Assembly: GCA_016937975.1 (NCBI GenBank)
Contig: JAFGVN010000072.1
Location: forward strand, 1-37,663
DNA length: 37,663 bases
Reading direction: 5' to 3'
Origin: Clostridia bacterium
GTDB lineage: Bacteria > Bacillota > Clostridia > Peptostreptococcales > Acidaminobacteraceae
This document shows positions 24,810 through 33,523 of the stretch, in pieces. The position numbers and the translations under genes were made by a program. Every line of letters starts with the position of its first letter. The stretch's first letter is position 1. The notes below the pieces were generated by a model. The model did not search any database and was not told the origin of the DNA. It saw only the letters and a list, made by a program, of their open reading frames with translations.

Positions 24810-27800
24810 ATGAGAAAAATAAGAAAAGTATTAGTGGCCAATCGTGGAGAAATTGCAATTCGTATTTTTAGAGCATGCCATGAACTAGGAATAAAAACTG
24901 TTGCAATATACTCTAAGGAAGATCAAGGCTCACTTTTTAGAACAAAAGCTGATGAAGCTTATTTAGTAGGTGCAAATAAAAGTCCTGTAGGGGCTTACTT
25001 AGATATGGGTGGAATCATTAAAATCGCTAAAAAGAAAGGTGTTGATGCCATTCATCCAGGCTATGGTTTCTTGTCTGAAAACCCAGTATTCAGCAAAATG
25101 TGTGAAGATGCAGGCATTATCTTTATAGGACCAAAACAAGAGATGATGTTAAAACTTGGAGATAAAATTCAATCGAAAATTGTTGCCAATGCAGTTGGTG
25201 TACCCACTATTCCTGGTGTAAAAGAACCTATTAGAAATCAAAGTGAAGCTATTGCTTATGCAGATTTCTGTGGCTATCCTGTCATGTTAAAAGCTGCAGC
25301 TGGTGGTGGTGGTAGAGGCATGCGGATTGTGTATGATCAATCTGACTTAATCGAACAATATGAATCTGCTAAAAGAGAAGCCATGAAGGCTTTTGATAGC
25401 GATGAGATCTTCATTGAAAAATATCTATTGGGACCAAGACACATTGAAGTTCAAATTTTAGGGGATGCCAGTGGTGACATTGTTCATTTATATGAAAGAG
25501 ATTGCTCGATACAAAGAAGACATCAAAAGGTTATTGAGTATGCACCAGCACAAAACTTACCTGAGGACATTAGAGATAGAATATGTGAAGATGCCATAAA
25601 GATTGGTAAAGCTGTTAATTATCTCAATGCTGGTACAGTTGAATTTTTAGTGGATCAAGATTATAACCACTACTTTATTGAAATGAATCCTAGAATTCAG
25701 GTGGAACATACTGTAACGGAAATGATTACTGGCATCGATTTGGTTCAAGCACAAATAAGAATAGCTGAGGGACATCTCTTGAGAGATGAACTTTTAAATA
25801 TCAAACAAGAAGAAATCACAGTGAGAGGTCACGCCATTCAATGTCGTGTGACCACTGAAGATCCTCATAATGGATTTGCACCAGATACGGGTCGTATGGA
25901 TGTTTATCGAACCGGCTCAGGTTTTGGCGTAAGACTGGATGGGGGCAATGGTTTTACGGGATCGGTTATCAGTCCCTATTACGATTCCTTACTTGTGAAG
26001 TGTACAACATGGGCGAGAACTTTTTCTGATACCATAGCAAAATCCAAAAGAGCACTTAATGAAATTACCATTCAGGGCGTTAAAACCAACATTGGGTTTC
26101 TAATCAATGTGCTAAACCATGAAGCCTTTAAAAATGGGACAACGGATACAAACTTTATTGCACAGTATCCAGAAGTTTTGGATATAGAAGCCCATGAAGA
26201 TCAAGAGTTAAAATTACTCAAGTTCATCAGTGAAAAAATCATCAATGAAAATACTGAGATTAAACCAGAATTTGATACGCCACCTGTACCAACGATTGTC
26301 AAACCAGATGATTTATATGGTTCTAGACAAATACTATTAGATCATGGCCCTGATGGCGTAGTGAATTGGGTAAAAAATCAAAAAAGATTACTCTTAACCG
26401 ATACAACTATGCGTGATGCTCAACAATCTCTAATGGCAACACGATTAAGAACCAGAGACATGGAGAAGATAGCGAAGGCAACTTCTGTTTATGGCAATGA
26501 TTTGTTTTCACTTGAAATGTGGGGCGGTGCAACCTTTGACGTCGCTTATCGTTTCTTGAAGGAATCACCATGGGAAAGATTGGAGACCTTAAGAGAAAAA
26601 ATTCCTAATGTAATGTTCCAAATGCTCTTAAGAGGTGCAAATGGTGTAGGTTACAAAAATTATCCTGACAATGTGATCAAACAGTTTATTAAAACCACAT
26701 CTGAAAAAGGAATCGATATTTTTAGAATTTTTGATGCTTTAAACTGGATGGATGGTATGCGAGTCGCCATTGATACGGTACGTGAACAAAACAAAATAGC
26801 TGAAGCCTGTATTTGCTATACCGGAGATATTATGGATGAATACAGAGATAAGTATTCACTGGAGTATTATGTGAATCTTGCAAAGGATATAGAAAAGTCT
26901 GGTGCACATATTCTTGGTATAAAAGACATGTCTGCTTTATTAAAGCCTTATGCAGCTCAAAAGCTTATCAAAACACTGAAACAAGAAATCAGTTTGCCAA
27001 TCCATTTACACACCCATGATACGACCGGAAATGGTGTTGCAACCATCATGATGGCAGCGGAAGCTGGTGTAGACATTGTGGATACAGCTTTTAACAGTAT
27101 GTCTGGTTTAACCAGTCAGCCTGCATTAAACTCAGTTGTAGAAGCCATGCAACACACCGAAAGAGATACAGGTTTTGATACTAAGAAACTGCAAGCGATT
27201 GATGATTACTGGCAGGCCGTAAGACCTATATACAAGCCTTTTGAATCGGGACTGAAATCTGCTACCACTGAAATCTATCAATATGAGATCCCAGGTGGAC
27301 AGTATTCAAACTTAAAACCTCAAGTGGAATCCTTTGGTTTAGGATCAAGATTCGGTGAAGTTAAAGAAAAATTCAAAGAAGTGAATATGATGTTTGGGGA
27401 TATTGTGAAAGTAACTCCATCGTCTAAAGCAGTAGGTGACATGGCAATCTTCATGGTGCAAAATGATTTGACGGCTGAAAACATTTTGGAAAAAGGCAAG
27501 AATTTGTCTTATCCAGATTCGGTAGTTGCTTACTTTAGAGGGATGATGGGACAACCACAAGGTGGTTTCCCTGAAGAACTTCAAAAGATAGTGGTGAAGG
27601 ACCAAGAAATCATCACAGTAAGACCTGGTAGTTTACTTCCAGATGAGGATTTTGAAGGGATTAAAGCAAAATTACCAGAAGACGCTAGAGAAATGACAGA
27701 TATTCTAAGTTACGCACTTTATCCAAAAGTCTTTGAGCAATATCTAAAGGATGTGAAGGCAAATGGTAATTTCAGACATATGGAAAGCGATACTTTCTTC

Positions 27801-28223
27801 TATGGCTTAAGAGAAGGCGAAACCTGTGAAGTCAAAGTGCGTGATGGTAAAAAACATGTTGTCAAACTTGTAGAGATTGGTAAGCTAGGTGAAAATGGTA
27901 TTAGGACATTGACTTATGAAATCGATGGCAACAGAAGAGTTTACGATTGTATGGAGAAGAACGCACAAAAAGCTCAAGCTGTGGAATTCAAGAAAGCCAA
28001 TCCTTTAGATGATCAAGAAATTGGGAGTCCAATTCCTGGTCGTATTGAAAAAATCTTAATCAAAGAAAATGAATCCTTTGAAAAAGGTCAGACCTTGGCA
28101 ATCGTTGAGGCTATGAAAATGGAGACATTAATTTCTGCTTCAAGATCCGGTGTAATGCATAAAATACACGTCATCAAAGATGAACAAGTAGAAAAAGATC
28201 AACTCATTTTTCAACTCAAATAA
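24810..28223 (+). CDS. pyc: Pyruvate carboxylase
   Basis: A 1137-residue single-chain biotin enzyme that carboxylates pyruvate to oxaloacetate with ATP and bicarbonate. Domains run in order. The biotin carboxylase (~1-450) has the glycine-rich ATP loop AAGGGGRGMRIV, ERDCSIQRRHQKVIE and NPRIQVEHTVTE. The carboxyltransferase (~510-800) begins with LLLTDTTMRDAQQS and has the metal-site HLHTHDTTGNG. A PYC/OADA-type domain and the biotinyl domain (last ~75 residues) follow, with biotinyl-Lys K1103 in VEAMKMETL. I chose the ATG at 24810, just after AAGGAG; an in-frame extension to 24753 has no ribosome binding site and would add 19 non-conserved residues. It is monocistronic, with its own promoter and a strong hairpin after it. 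Role: anaplerosis in anaerobic growth. Confidence 0.97.
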   Translation: MRKIRKVLVANRGEIAIRIFRACHELGIKTVAIYSKEDQGSLFRTKADEAYLVGANKSPVGAYLDMGGIIKIAKKKGVDAIHPGYGFLSENPVFSKMCEDAGIIFIGPKQEMMLKLGDKIQSKIVANAVGVPTIPGVKEPIRNQSEAIAYADFCGYPVMLKAAAGGGGRGMRIVYDQSDLIEQYESAKREAMKAFDSDEIFIEKYLLGPRHIEVQILGDASGDIVHLYERDCSIQRRHQKVIEYAPAQNLPEDIRDRICEDAIKIGKAVNYLNAGTVEFLVDQDYNHYFIEMNPRIQVEHTVTEMITGIDLVQAQIRIAEGHLLRDELLNIKQEEITVRGHAIQCRVTTEDPHNGFAPDTGRMDVYRTGSGFGVRLDGGNGFTGSVISPYYDSLLVKCTTWARTFSDTIAKSKRALNEITIQGVKTNIGFLINVLNHEAFKNGTTDTNFIAQYPEVLDIEAHEDQELKLLKFISEKIINENTEIKPEFDTPPVPTIVKPDDLYGSRQILLDHGPDGVVNWVKNQKRLLLTDTTMRDAQQSLMATRLRTRDMEKIAKATSVYGNDLFSLEMWGGATFDVAYRFLKESPWERLETLREKIPNVMFQMLLRGANGVGYKNYPDNVIKQFIKTTSEKGIDIFRIFDALNWMDGMRVAIDTVREQNKIAEACICYTGDIMDEYRDKYSLEYYVNLAKDIEKSGAHILGIKDMSALLKPYAAQKLIKTLKQEISLPIHLHTHDTTGNGVATIMMAAEAGVDIVDTAFNSMSGLTSQPALNSVVEAMQHTERDTGFDTKKLQAIDDYWQAVRPIYKPFESGLKSATTEIYQYEIPGGQYSNLKPQVESFGLGSRFGEVKEKFKEVNMMFGDIVKVTPSSKAVGDMAIFMVQNDLTAENILEKGKNLSYPDSVVAYFRGMMGQPQGGFPEELQKIVVKDQEIITVRPGSLLPDEDFEGIKAKLPEDAREMTDILSYALYPKVFEQYLKDVKANGNFRHMESDTFFYGLREGETCEVKVRDGKKHVVKLVEIGKLGENGIRTLTYEIDGNRRVYDCMEKNAQKAQAVEFKKANPLDDQEIGSPIPGRIEKILIKENESFEKGQTLAIVEAMKMETLISASRSGVMHKIHVIKDEQVEKDQLIFQLK

Positions 28224-28230
28224 TGTTAGA

Positions 28231-28272
28231 AGACCATTTGTATGGGTATACTCCATACAGATGGTCTTTTAA
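28231..28272 (+). terminator. Terminator after pyc
   Basis: A 15-bp stem, AGACCATTTGTATGG (28231-28245) with CCATACAGATGGTCT (28253-28267, one G-U), around a 7-base loop. The T-run is only 4 bases, so the hairpin is strong but the tail is short. Confidence 0.75.
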
Positions 28273-28295
28273 AGTCATCATATTCATGGATTTAA

Positions 28296-28325
28296 TTGAA
28301 AGACACATAGCACATATGATATAAT
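28296..28325 (+). promoter_or_regulatory. Promoter for the PilZ gene
   Basis: TTGAAA (28296-28301), an 18-base spacer and a perfect TATAAT (28320-28325). Confidence 0.72.
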
Positions 28326-28359
28326 TGGACTATCAAATAAGATACGAGAGGTGAATAAA

Positions 28360-28689
28360 TTGGAGAGAAGAAAATTTAAACGTTTCCCATTTACGGTTAC
28401 ACTAAAAATCGAAGAATTATATAAACAAGATAATTTAAAAATTGAAGTGAAAGATGAAATATTTGAGGTTGTAGACTTATCACGATCAGGTGTAGGATTT
28501 TTATGTGAACAGGATCTACCTCTTGAGTTCTACTTTAATGCAAAAATTACAATCAATGATGAAAAACACTTTTATTCGGTTGTAAAAATTATTAGAAAAA
28601 CTATGGATGTAGAAAAATTCCACTATGGATGTGAGTTTGTTGGACTTGCGGATATTTTATCGAATATCGTAGATGACTTAGATGACTAA
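28360..28689 (+). CDS. PilZ domain protein (c-di-GMP receptor)
   Basis: A 109-residue single-domain PilZ protein. The two c-di-GMP binding motifs are present: the arginine stretch at the N-terminus (MERRKFKRF, the RxxxR element at residues 3-8) and D-L-S-R-S-G (about 42-47, the D/NxSxxG element). It should therefore bind c-di-GMP and act as a small cytoplasmic effector, for motility or surface functions in most known cases. Start choice: GAGAGGTG is spaced 6 bases before a TTG at 28360, giving the canonical MERRKFKRF beginning. The GTG at 28351 overlaps the ribosome binding site and is less likely. A promoter is at 28296-28325. rlmN follows after about 40 bases without a terminator. Confidence 0.88.
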   Translation: MERRKFKRFPFTVTLKIEELYKQDNLKIEVKDEIFEVVDLSRSGVGFLCEQDLPLEFYFNAKITINDEKHFYSVVKIIRKTMDVEKFHYGCEFVGLADILSNIVDDLDD

Positions 28690-28730
28690 GGGTTACTTAT
28701 GTAGCTCTTTTGTTGTTTAGAAAGGACAAT

Positions 28731-29765
28731 ATGTTAGAAAGTTTAAGAAATTATAGTTTAGAGGCATTGGAAACTTGGTTTCAAGAACACAATATTCCTA
28801 AATTTAGAGCCAAACAAGTTTTTGATTGGATTTCAAAGGGTGTTACAGCCTTTGATGAGATGAATAATGTACCTGCTGATTTAAAAAATCAGTTGAAAGA
28901 GCATTTTTTTATCAACAATATGATGATTTCTGATGTCATGACATCTAGTGATGGCACAAGAAAATACTTAATGACTTTAAATGATGGGAATATCATTGAA
29001 TGTGTTTTGATGCGATATAAACATGGCAATTCTATTTGTGTATCATCTCAAGTAGGTTGCAAAATGGGATGTTCATTTTGTGCATCCACCTTGTATGGTT
29101 TGGAAAGAAATTTAGATGCTGGAGAAATCATTGGCCAAGTCATGACAGTTTCTAGAGACATACAAGAAAGAATCAGTAATATTGTTTTAATGGGAAGTGG
29201 CGAGCCTTTAGATAATTATCATGAAGTATTAAAATTTATGAGATTGGTAAATCATCCAAAAGGCATGAATATTGGGATGAGAAATATTACTTTATCCACT
29301 TGTGGTCTTATTCCAAAAATTGAAGCTTTAATGGAAGAAAAACTACAAATTACTTTAGCGGTTTCTTTACATGCTGCAGAAGATGAAGTAAGAGATGCTT
29401 TAATGCCAGTGAATAAAAGTTACGCCATTAGACCTTTATTAGAAGTTTGCAAGCGTTATGCTGAAGTGACTGGTCGACGAGTTACCTTCGAATATGCCTT
29501 AATCGCAGGAAAAAATGATCAAAGAACTGAAGCAGAAAGATTAGCAATTCTTTTAAGAAACATTCATTGCCATGTAAACTTGATACCAATTAATCCTGTG
29601 GTTGAACGATCTTTTAAAGCATCGGATCAAGCACAAGCCAAGCAATTTCAAAATATCTTGAAGCAGCATGGCATTGAAGCAACAATTAGACGCGAGCTTG
29701 GATCAGACATTGATGCAGCATGTGGACAATTGAGAAACAAACATATAAATCGCGCATCTAAATAA
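28731..29765 (+). CDS. rlmN: Dual-specificity 23S rRNA/tRNA adenine-C2 methyltransferase
   Basis: A 344-residue radical SAM methyltransferase that methylates C2 of A2503 in 23S rRNA and A37 in some tRNAs. The cluster motif C110xxxC114xxC117 is in GCKMGCSFCAS. The two catalytic cysteines are C103 (SICVSS) and C331 (DIDAACGQL), spaced as in Escherichia coli RlmN. The GSGEPLDNY motif and the end of the barrel (HVNLIPINPV) match RlmN rather than the resistance enzyme Cfr. The ATG at 28731 follows AGAAAGGA; the in-frame upstream TTG at 28710 is not needed. It probably shares the transcript of the PilZ gene. Confidence 0.96.
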   Translation: MLESLRNYSLEALETWFQEHNIPKFRAKQVFDWISKGVTAFDEMNNVPADLKNQLKEHFFINNMMISDVMTSSDGTRKYLMTLNDGNIIECVLMRYKHGNSICVSSQVGCKMGCSFCASTLYGLERNLDAGEIIGQVMTVSRDIQERISNIVLMGSGEPLDNYHEVLKFMRLVNHPKGMNIGMRNITLSTCGLIPKIEALMEEKLQITLAVSLHAAEDEVRDALMPVNKSYAIRPLLEVCKRYAEVTGRRVTFEYALIAGKNDQRTEAERLAILLRNIHCHVNLIPINPVVERSFKASDQAQAKQFQNILKQHGIEATIRRELGSDIDAACGQLRNKHINRASK

Positions 29766-29854
29766 CCATTTACGATACAGTAAATGGCAAATAAAAATTC
29801 AGAATATTTTTAATTTTTAAAAGGGTTTCTGATTTGGATGTCGAATTATATATC

Positions 29855-29869
29855 AAGAAAACGTTTTCG
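29855..29869 (+). promoter_or_regulatory. cre-like palindrome before the small P-loop gene
   Basis: A perfect 12-base palindrome GAAAACGTTTTC (29857-29868) matches 13 of 15 cre positions. It lies about 40 bases upstream of the ATG at 29907, in the leader region between rlmN and the P-loop gene. Confidence 0.3.
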
Positions 29870-29906
29870 TTATATTCATCTACCAAGAATAAAGGAGGAG
29901 ACAACT

Positions 29907-30326
29907 ATGGTTAAAATTCTAGCAGGTAAAGAGGGTACTGGTAAAACAAAGCATTTAATTAGAATGGCGAACGAACAAGTCAAAGCTACTAATGGTAGTA
30001 TCGTCTATTTGGACAGTGACAATCGCCATATCTATGACTTAAAACATGAAATCAGATTTTTGAATATGGAGGAATTTCCTATTGATAAACCTGAGGAATT
30101 CGTAGGATTCTTATGTGGTATTATCTCTAATGATTATGATATAGAAACAATTTATGTAGATGGCCTTTATAATATGGTAGATATGAATGAGGTAGATGCT
30201 CTGGCGTGTGTACAAAAATTAGAAACAATTGCAGAGAAGTTCAACATTGAGTTAAAAATTGGTATGAAATATTTAGGTGATAAAGTACCTACTGAATTAG
30301 AAAAATACATTTTTCAACCAGAATAA
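29907..30326 (+). CDS. Small orphan P-loop ATPase-like protein
   Basis: A 139-residue protein with an N-terminal Walker A, G7-K-E-G-T-G-K-T14 (in VKILAGKEGTGKTKHLI), and a candidate Walker B at T81-I-Y-V-D85 (DIETIYVDGLYN). The segment SIVYLDSDNRHIYDLKHEIRF between them looks like the second strand and helix of a RecA-like core. It is much shorter than most P-loop ATPases and has no membrane segment. I do not recognise a named family. AAAGGAGGAG stands just before the ATG at 29907; an upstream in-frame ATG at 29838 would add 23 residues with no ribosome binding site and would run through the cre-like palindrome. It is downstream of rlmN, with its own terminator. It probably binds ATP or GTP; its function is unknown. 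Confidence 0.75.
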   Translation: MVKILAGKEGTGKTKHLIRMANEQVKATNGSIVYLDSDNRHIYDLKHEIRFLNMEEFPIDKPEEFVGFLCGIISNDYDIETIYVDGLYNMVDMNEVDALACVQKLETIAEKFNIELKIGMKYLGDKVPTELEKYIFQPE

Positions 30327-30334
30327 TTGAGATT

Positions 30335-30364
30335 AAAAGCCCAAATGGGCTTTTTTCTTTTTTT
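30335..30364 (+). terminator. Terminator after the P-loop gene
   Basis: AAAAGCCC (30335-30342), an AAAT loop and GGGCTTTT (30347-30354), then a long T-run. Confidence 0.92.
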
Positions 30365-30411
30365 TTGGGGTATAATAAATAAGGACGATTAACATATTTT
30401 AGGAGAAAACA

Positions 30412-32781
30412 ATGAATTCTAGTATAAAGAAAATTTTAGTATTAGATGATGAACCTATTATTACAGATACTTTAAGCAATTTATTGGATTTGATGATGGA
30501 TTGCGAAGTGAAAACCTATAATCATCCCTTACTTGCATTAGAGGATGAATGGCTGAACAATCAATCTCTAGATTTAGTGATTTCTGATTTCATGATGCCA
30601 GAAATTGATGGATTTGAGTTTCTAAAAGCCGTTGAATTGAAGCATCCTAAGTGCTTATCAATTTTATTGACAGGCTATGCCGACAAAAATAATGCCATTA
30701 AATGTATTAATGAAATCAATTTATATTATTATTTGGAAAAACCATGGCAAAATGATGATTTGATGAAAATCATAGAAAATGCCTTTGAAAAACAAACCCT
30801 TGAAAAACGTCTGGCAGACAAGGTGGTCGCATTGGAGAAATCCAATAATGAAGTTTCTAGACTCTATGAAATCCTACAAACAACCCATGATCATACTTTA
30901 AATGAAAATACAGTATTACAAGAAAGTATTTTAATAAGAAATTTTCATTTACAGGCAATTTTAGATTATGTGGATGAAGGTTTTTTCATGGTAGATGAAC
31001 ATCTGATTATTCAATCAGAGTATAGTCAAAAATGTTTAGAAATGTTTAAACAGGCTATTGAGAACAAGTACTTACCAGAATTACTGTATCCATATGATGT
31101 TGAGAATCAAAACTTTCTGAAAGACTTGATGTCAGATATTTTAGAAGGTGAAATTCCAAGAGAGTTACTTTTGCCACTTTTACCAGAACAGATTCATATC
31201 AATCAAAAGATTTATGCTTTGGGATTTTATTTTATTGATCATACCCCAGAAAAACTTTTGATGATCTCAGATAAGATGTTTATTGTCACCTTGTTTGATA
31301 TCAGTGAAAGTATGCATCTGAAGGAAGTAATGGAAGAAGAACATCAACAGTTTGATATGATTTTAGAAGTTTATAGAAGTGGCAATGCCATTAAGGCAGC
31401 CTTAAAGGATTATCATCATTTTTCTCAACAAATTCCTGAACTGTTGTCTCAAAATATCCCTGACGAGACGAAGATTCGAATAATTTTTAGACAAGTACAC
31501 ACTTTTAAAGGCATGTTTTCTCAGTTGAAAATGAAACAAACTGTTGATGCATTACATGCCTTGGAATCTAAAATTCTTGAAATTGAAAAATCAGGCATTA
31601 TAAAAAGCATTAGTCAATTATCCTTTAATCAAGCTATAGATAAAGACTTGGAAATACTTGAAAGAAAGCTAGGTTTGGATTTTGTTGATTTAAACGAAGC
31701 CGTTGTCATCGACAAAGAAAAGTTGATTCATTTGGAATCACAGTTAATGCCTTTCTGTCATGAGCCTCACATAAAAAGTCTATTGGAGGAGATACAAAGT
31801 TTTCGATTTAAGTCTTTTAAGAATTTATTGGAACCCTTTGACAACTACATTCAAGATTTATCTGAAAAGCTGAATAAACCCATGGATCCCTTTGTCATTG
31901 AAGGAGAAGACTTTGAAATAGATCAGGAAATCTACAGAGATTTTACCAACAGTTTGGTTCATGTCGTAAGAAATATGATGGATCATGGTATTGAAGCACA
32001 GGAAGAAAGAAGTCTCAAAGAGAAACCTTTAAGTGGTAAAATTCAAGGAAGCGTTCGAATCATAGATGAACATATTCAACTGATTCTAAAAAATGATGGT
32101 TGTCCCATAGATCCAGAGGTTATTAAGGAAAAAGCCCATAAGAAAGGCTTGAAAACAGAGCCTTGTTCCAAGGAAGAGGTCTTACAGCTTATTTTTGAAG
32201 CCGATATATCCACTAGTGATGAAATTACAAGTCTTTCTGGCAGAGGTATTGGATTAGCTGCAGTTAAACATGAACTGTTAAGATTGGGTGGCCGTGTAAA
32301 AATTTCATCTGATCCTAATGAAACTCAATATGAATTTATGATACCCTTATATAAAGGGCTATTAAGTCATGAGGCTATTGAAAATGTTTTTATAAGAGGT
32401 GTTTCCTTATATTTGGAACGGTATGGAAGTACTTTAGAAGTGAATAAAACTTGCAATACCTTTGATGCACTTTGGATGGGTGTTGAGATTCCATTTGATG
32501 GGCTTTACTCAGGTGTGATTCACAGTTTTGTCCAAGAAGCTTCACTTACTTATTTAGCTGAAAAACACGGATTCCATAAGGATGATTTAAAAACTATGAA
32601 GAATGAAGTGTTTAAGGAAATCATGAACACCTTAATTGGCAATGGGCTTGGCATGTTGCCAGGGAATACCAATATGGTTGAAATTGGTATTCCGAAGGTT
32701 TTGGAGGGTATCCCAGAAACGAGTTGTAATTGGTACACCATTAGCAATGAAAAAGTGACTTTAATCATACGTTTATTATAA
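30412..32781 (+). CDS. Hybrid signalling protein: REC / HPt / CheA-type ATPase / CheX-like domain
   Basis: A 789-residue soluble protein. The N-terminal receiver (~7-125) has phospho-acceptor D59 in VISDFMMPEIDG and K in EKPW. A coiled-coil linker (~130-170) and a PAS-like stretch (~175-320) follow. An HPt-like helical region has H363 in QVHTFKGMF. The CheA-type HATPase domain (~500-650) has N521 in VVRNMMDHGIE, the G1-like NDGCPID and G2 G610-R-G-I-G-L. The C-terminus (~655-789) resembles CheX/CheC phosphatases: E736-I-M-N739 in FKEIMNTLIGN matches their ExxN active site. The CheW-like P5 domain of CheA is missing, so it should not join receptor arrays directly. Its mates are a CheY/STAS-like protein 10 bases on and a P1 peptidase. 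TATAAT at 30371-30376 is a likely -10 box, with no good -35. The domain boundaries are my reading. Confidence 0.82.
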   Translation: MNSSIKKILVLDDEPIITDTLSNLLDLMMDCEVKTYNHPLLALEDEWLNNQSLDLVISDFMMPEIDGFEFLKAVELKHPKCLSILLTGYADKNNAIKCINEINLYYYLEKPWQNDDLMKIIENAFEKQTLEKRLADKVVALEKSNNEVSRLYEILQTTHDHTLNENTVLQESILIRNFHLQAILDYVDEGFFMVDEHLIIQSEYSQKCLEMFKQAIENKYLPELLYPYDVENQNFLKDLMSDILEGEIPRELLLPLLPEQIHINQKIYALGFYFIDHTPEKLLMISDKMFIVTLFDISESMHLKEVMEEEHQQFDMILEVYRSGNAIKAALKDYHHFSQQIPELLSQNIPDETKIRIIFRQVHTFKGMFSQLKMKQTVDALHALESKILEIEKSGIIKSISQLSFNQAIDKDLEILERKLGLDFVDLNEAVVIDKEKLIHLESQLMPFCHEPHIKSLLEEIQSFRFKSFKNLLEPFDNYIQDLSEKLNKPMDPFVIEGEDFEIDQEIYRDFTNSLVHVVRNMMDHGIEAQEERSLKEKPLSGKIQGSVRIIDEHIQLILKNDGCPIDPEVIKEKAHKKGLKTEPCSKEEVLQLIFEADISTSDEITSLSGRGIGLAAVKHELLRLGGRVKISSDPNETQYEFMIPLYKGLLSHEAIENVFIRGVSLYLERYGSTLEVNKTCNTFDALWMGVEIPFDGLYSGVIHSFVQEASLTYLAEKHGFHKDDLKTMKNEVFKEIMNTLIGNGLGMLPGNTNMVEIGIPKVLEGIPETSCNWYTISNEKVTLIIRLL

Positions 32782-32791
32782 AGGAGTTATT

Positions 32792-33520
32792 GTGGCAAAT
32801 ATATTAATAGTAGATGACTCATTGATTATGAGAAGAAATCTATCCATGATTTTAAAGGAAGCTGGTCATACTATTGTTGGAGAAGCCGGCAATGGACAAC
32901 AGGCCATTTTATTGTACAGAAGATATAAGCCAGATCTTGTTACCATGGATATTACAATGCCCAATATAGATGGCATTGACGCTTTAAAACATATTATGAC
33001 AGAAGATCCTTCTGCAAAAGTCATTATGATTAGTGCATTAGATCAAAAGGCTAAGGTTTATACTGCTTTAAGAAGTGGTGCAAAACATTATATTTTAAAA
33101 CCTCTAACAGCTGAAAAGATAAACTCTGTCATTGATGAGGTATTAAGTAAGGAGCCTGCACCAGTAGACGTCATTCAAAAAGAAGATAAAATAGAACAGG
33201 CTTTTTTCATTAAAAATGAACCGGATTTGTTTAAAATCATCATTAACAGAGACTTGGCTTATGAAGATGTTTTGGTATTAATGCATGCTATACAAGGTTT
33301 TTTATATCTGGAATCTTTTGCAATTCTATTTGATTTTCAAAAATTCATGATTTTAGATGAAGAAGGTCTTTCTAAGTTTGATGGTATTATCAACAAAATT
33401 AGAAGTGCGTCAGGTGATTTTATGATAAGAGGAAAAAACCCAGAGTTTATCAAGAAGATGACACAAAAAGATGAAGCTTTAGTTCAAAGCTTTGAATTAG
33501 GGGAATTTGTACTGGAGTAA
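32792..33520 (+). CDS. Response regulator with CheY-like receiver and STAS-like C-terminus
   Basis: A 242-residue protein starting with GTG behind AAAGGAG. Residues 1-120 are a CheY-like receiver: acidic D8-D9, phospho-acceptor D53 in VTMDITMPNIDG, the S/T switch in MISAL and K in LKPLT. Residues ~140-235 (LFKIIINRDLAYEDVLVLMH, then FAILFDFQKFMILDEEGLSKFD) have the alternating strand/helix pattern of a STAS (anti-sigma antagonist) fold, but I cannot see the usual conserved Ser/Thr with confidence. It lies 10 bases after the hybrid kinase-like protein, its probable phosphate donor through the HPt His and its possible dephosphorylating partner through the CheX-like domain. The output is unknown; protein-protein signalling is more likely than DNA binding. 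Confidence 0.85.
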   Translation: MANILIVDDSLIMRRNLSMILKEAGHTIVGEAGNGQQAILLYRRYKPDLVTMDITMPNIDGIDALKHIMTEDPSAKVIMISALDQKAKVYTALRSGAKHYILKPLTAEKINSVIDEVLSKEPAPVDVIQKEDKIEQAFFIKNEPDLFKIIINRDLAYEDVLVLMHAIQGFLYLESFAILFDFQKFMILDEEGLSKFDGIINKIRSASGDFMIRGKNPEFIKKMTQKDEALVQSFELGEFVLE

Positions 33521-33523
33521 AAG

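Noticed and set aside
28731-29765. Cfr-type antibiotic resistance methyltransferase
   Set aside because: Length, motifs and housekeeping context match RlmN; no mobile or resistance context.
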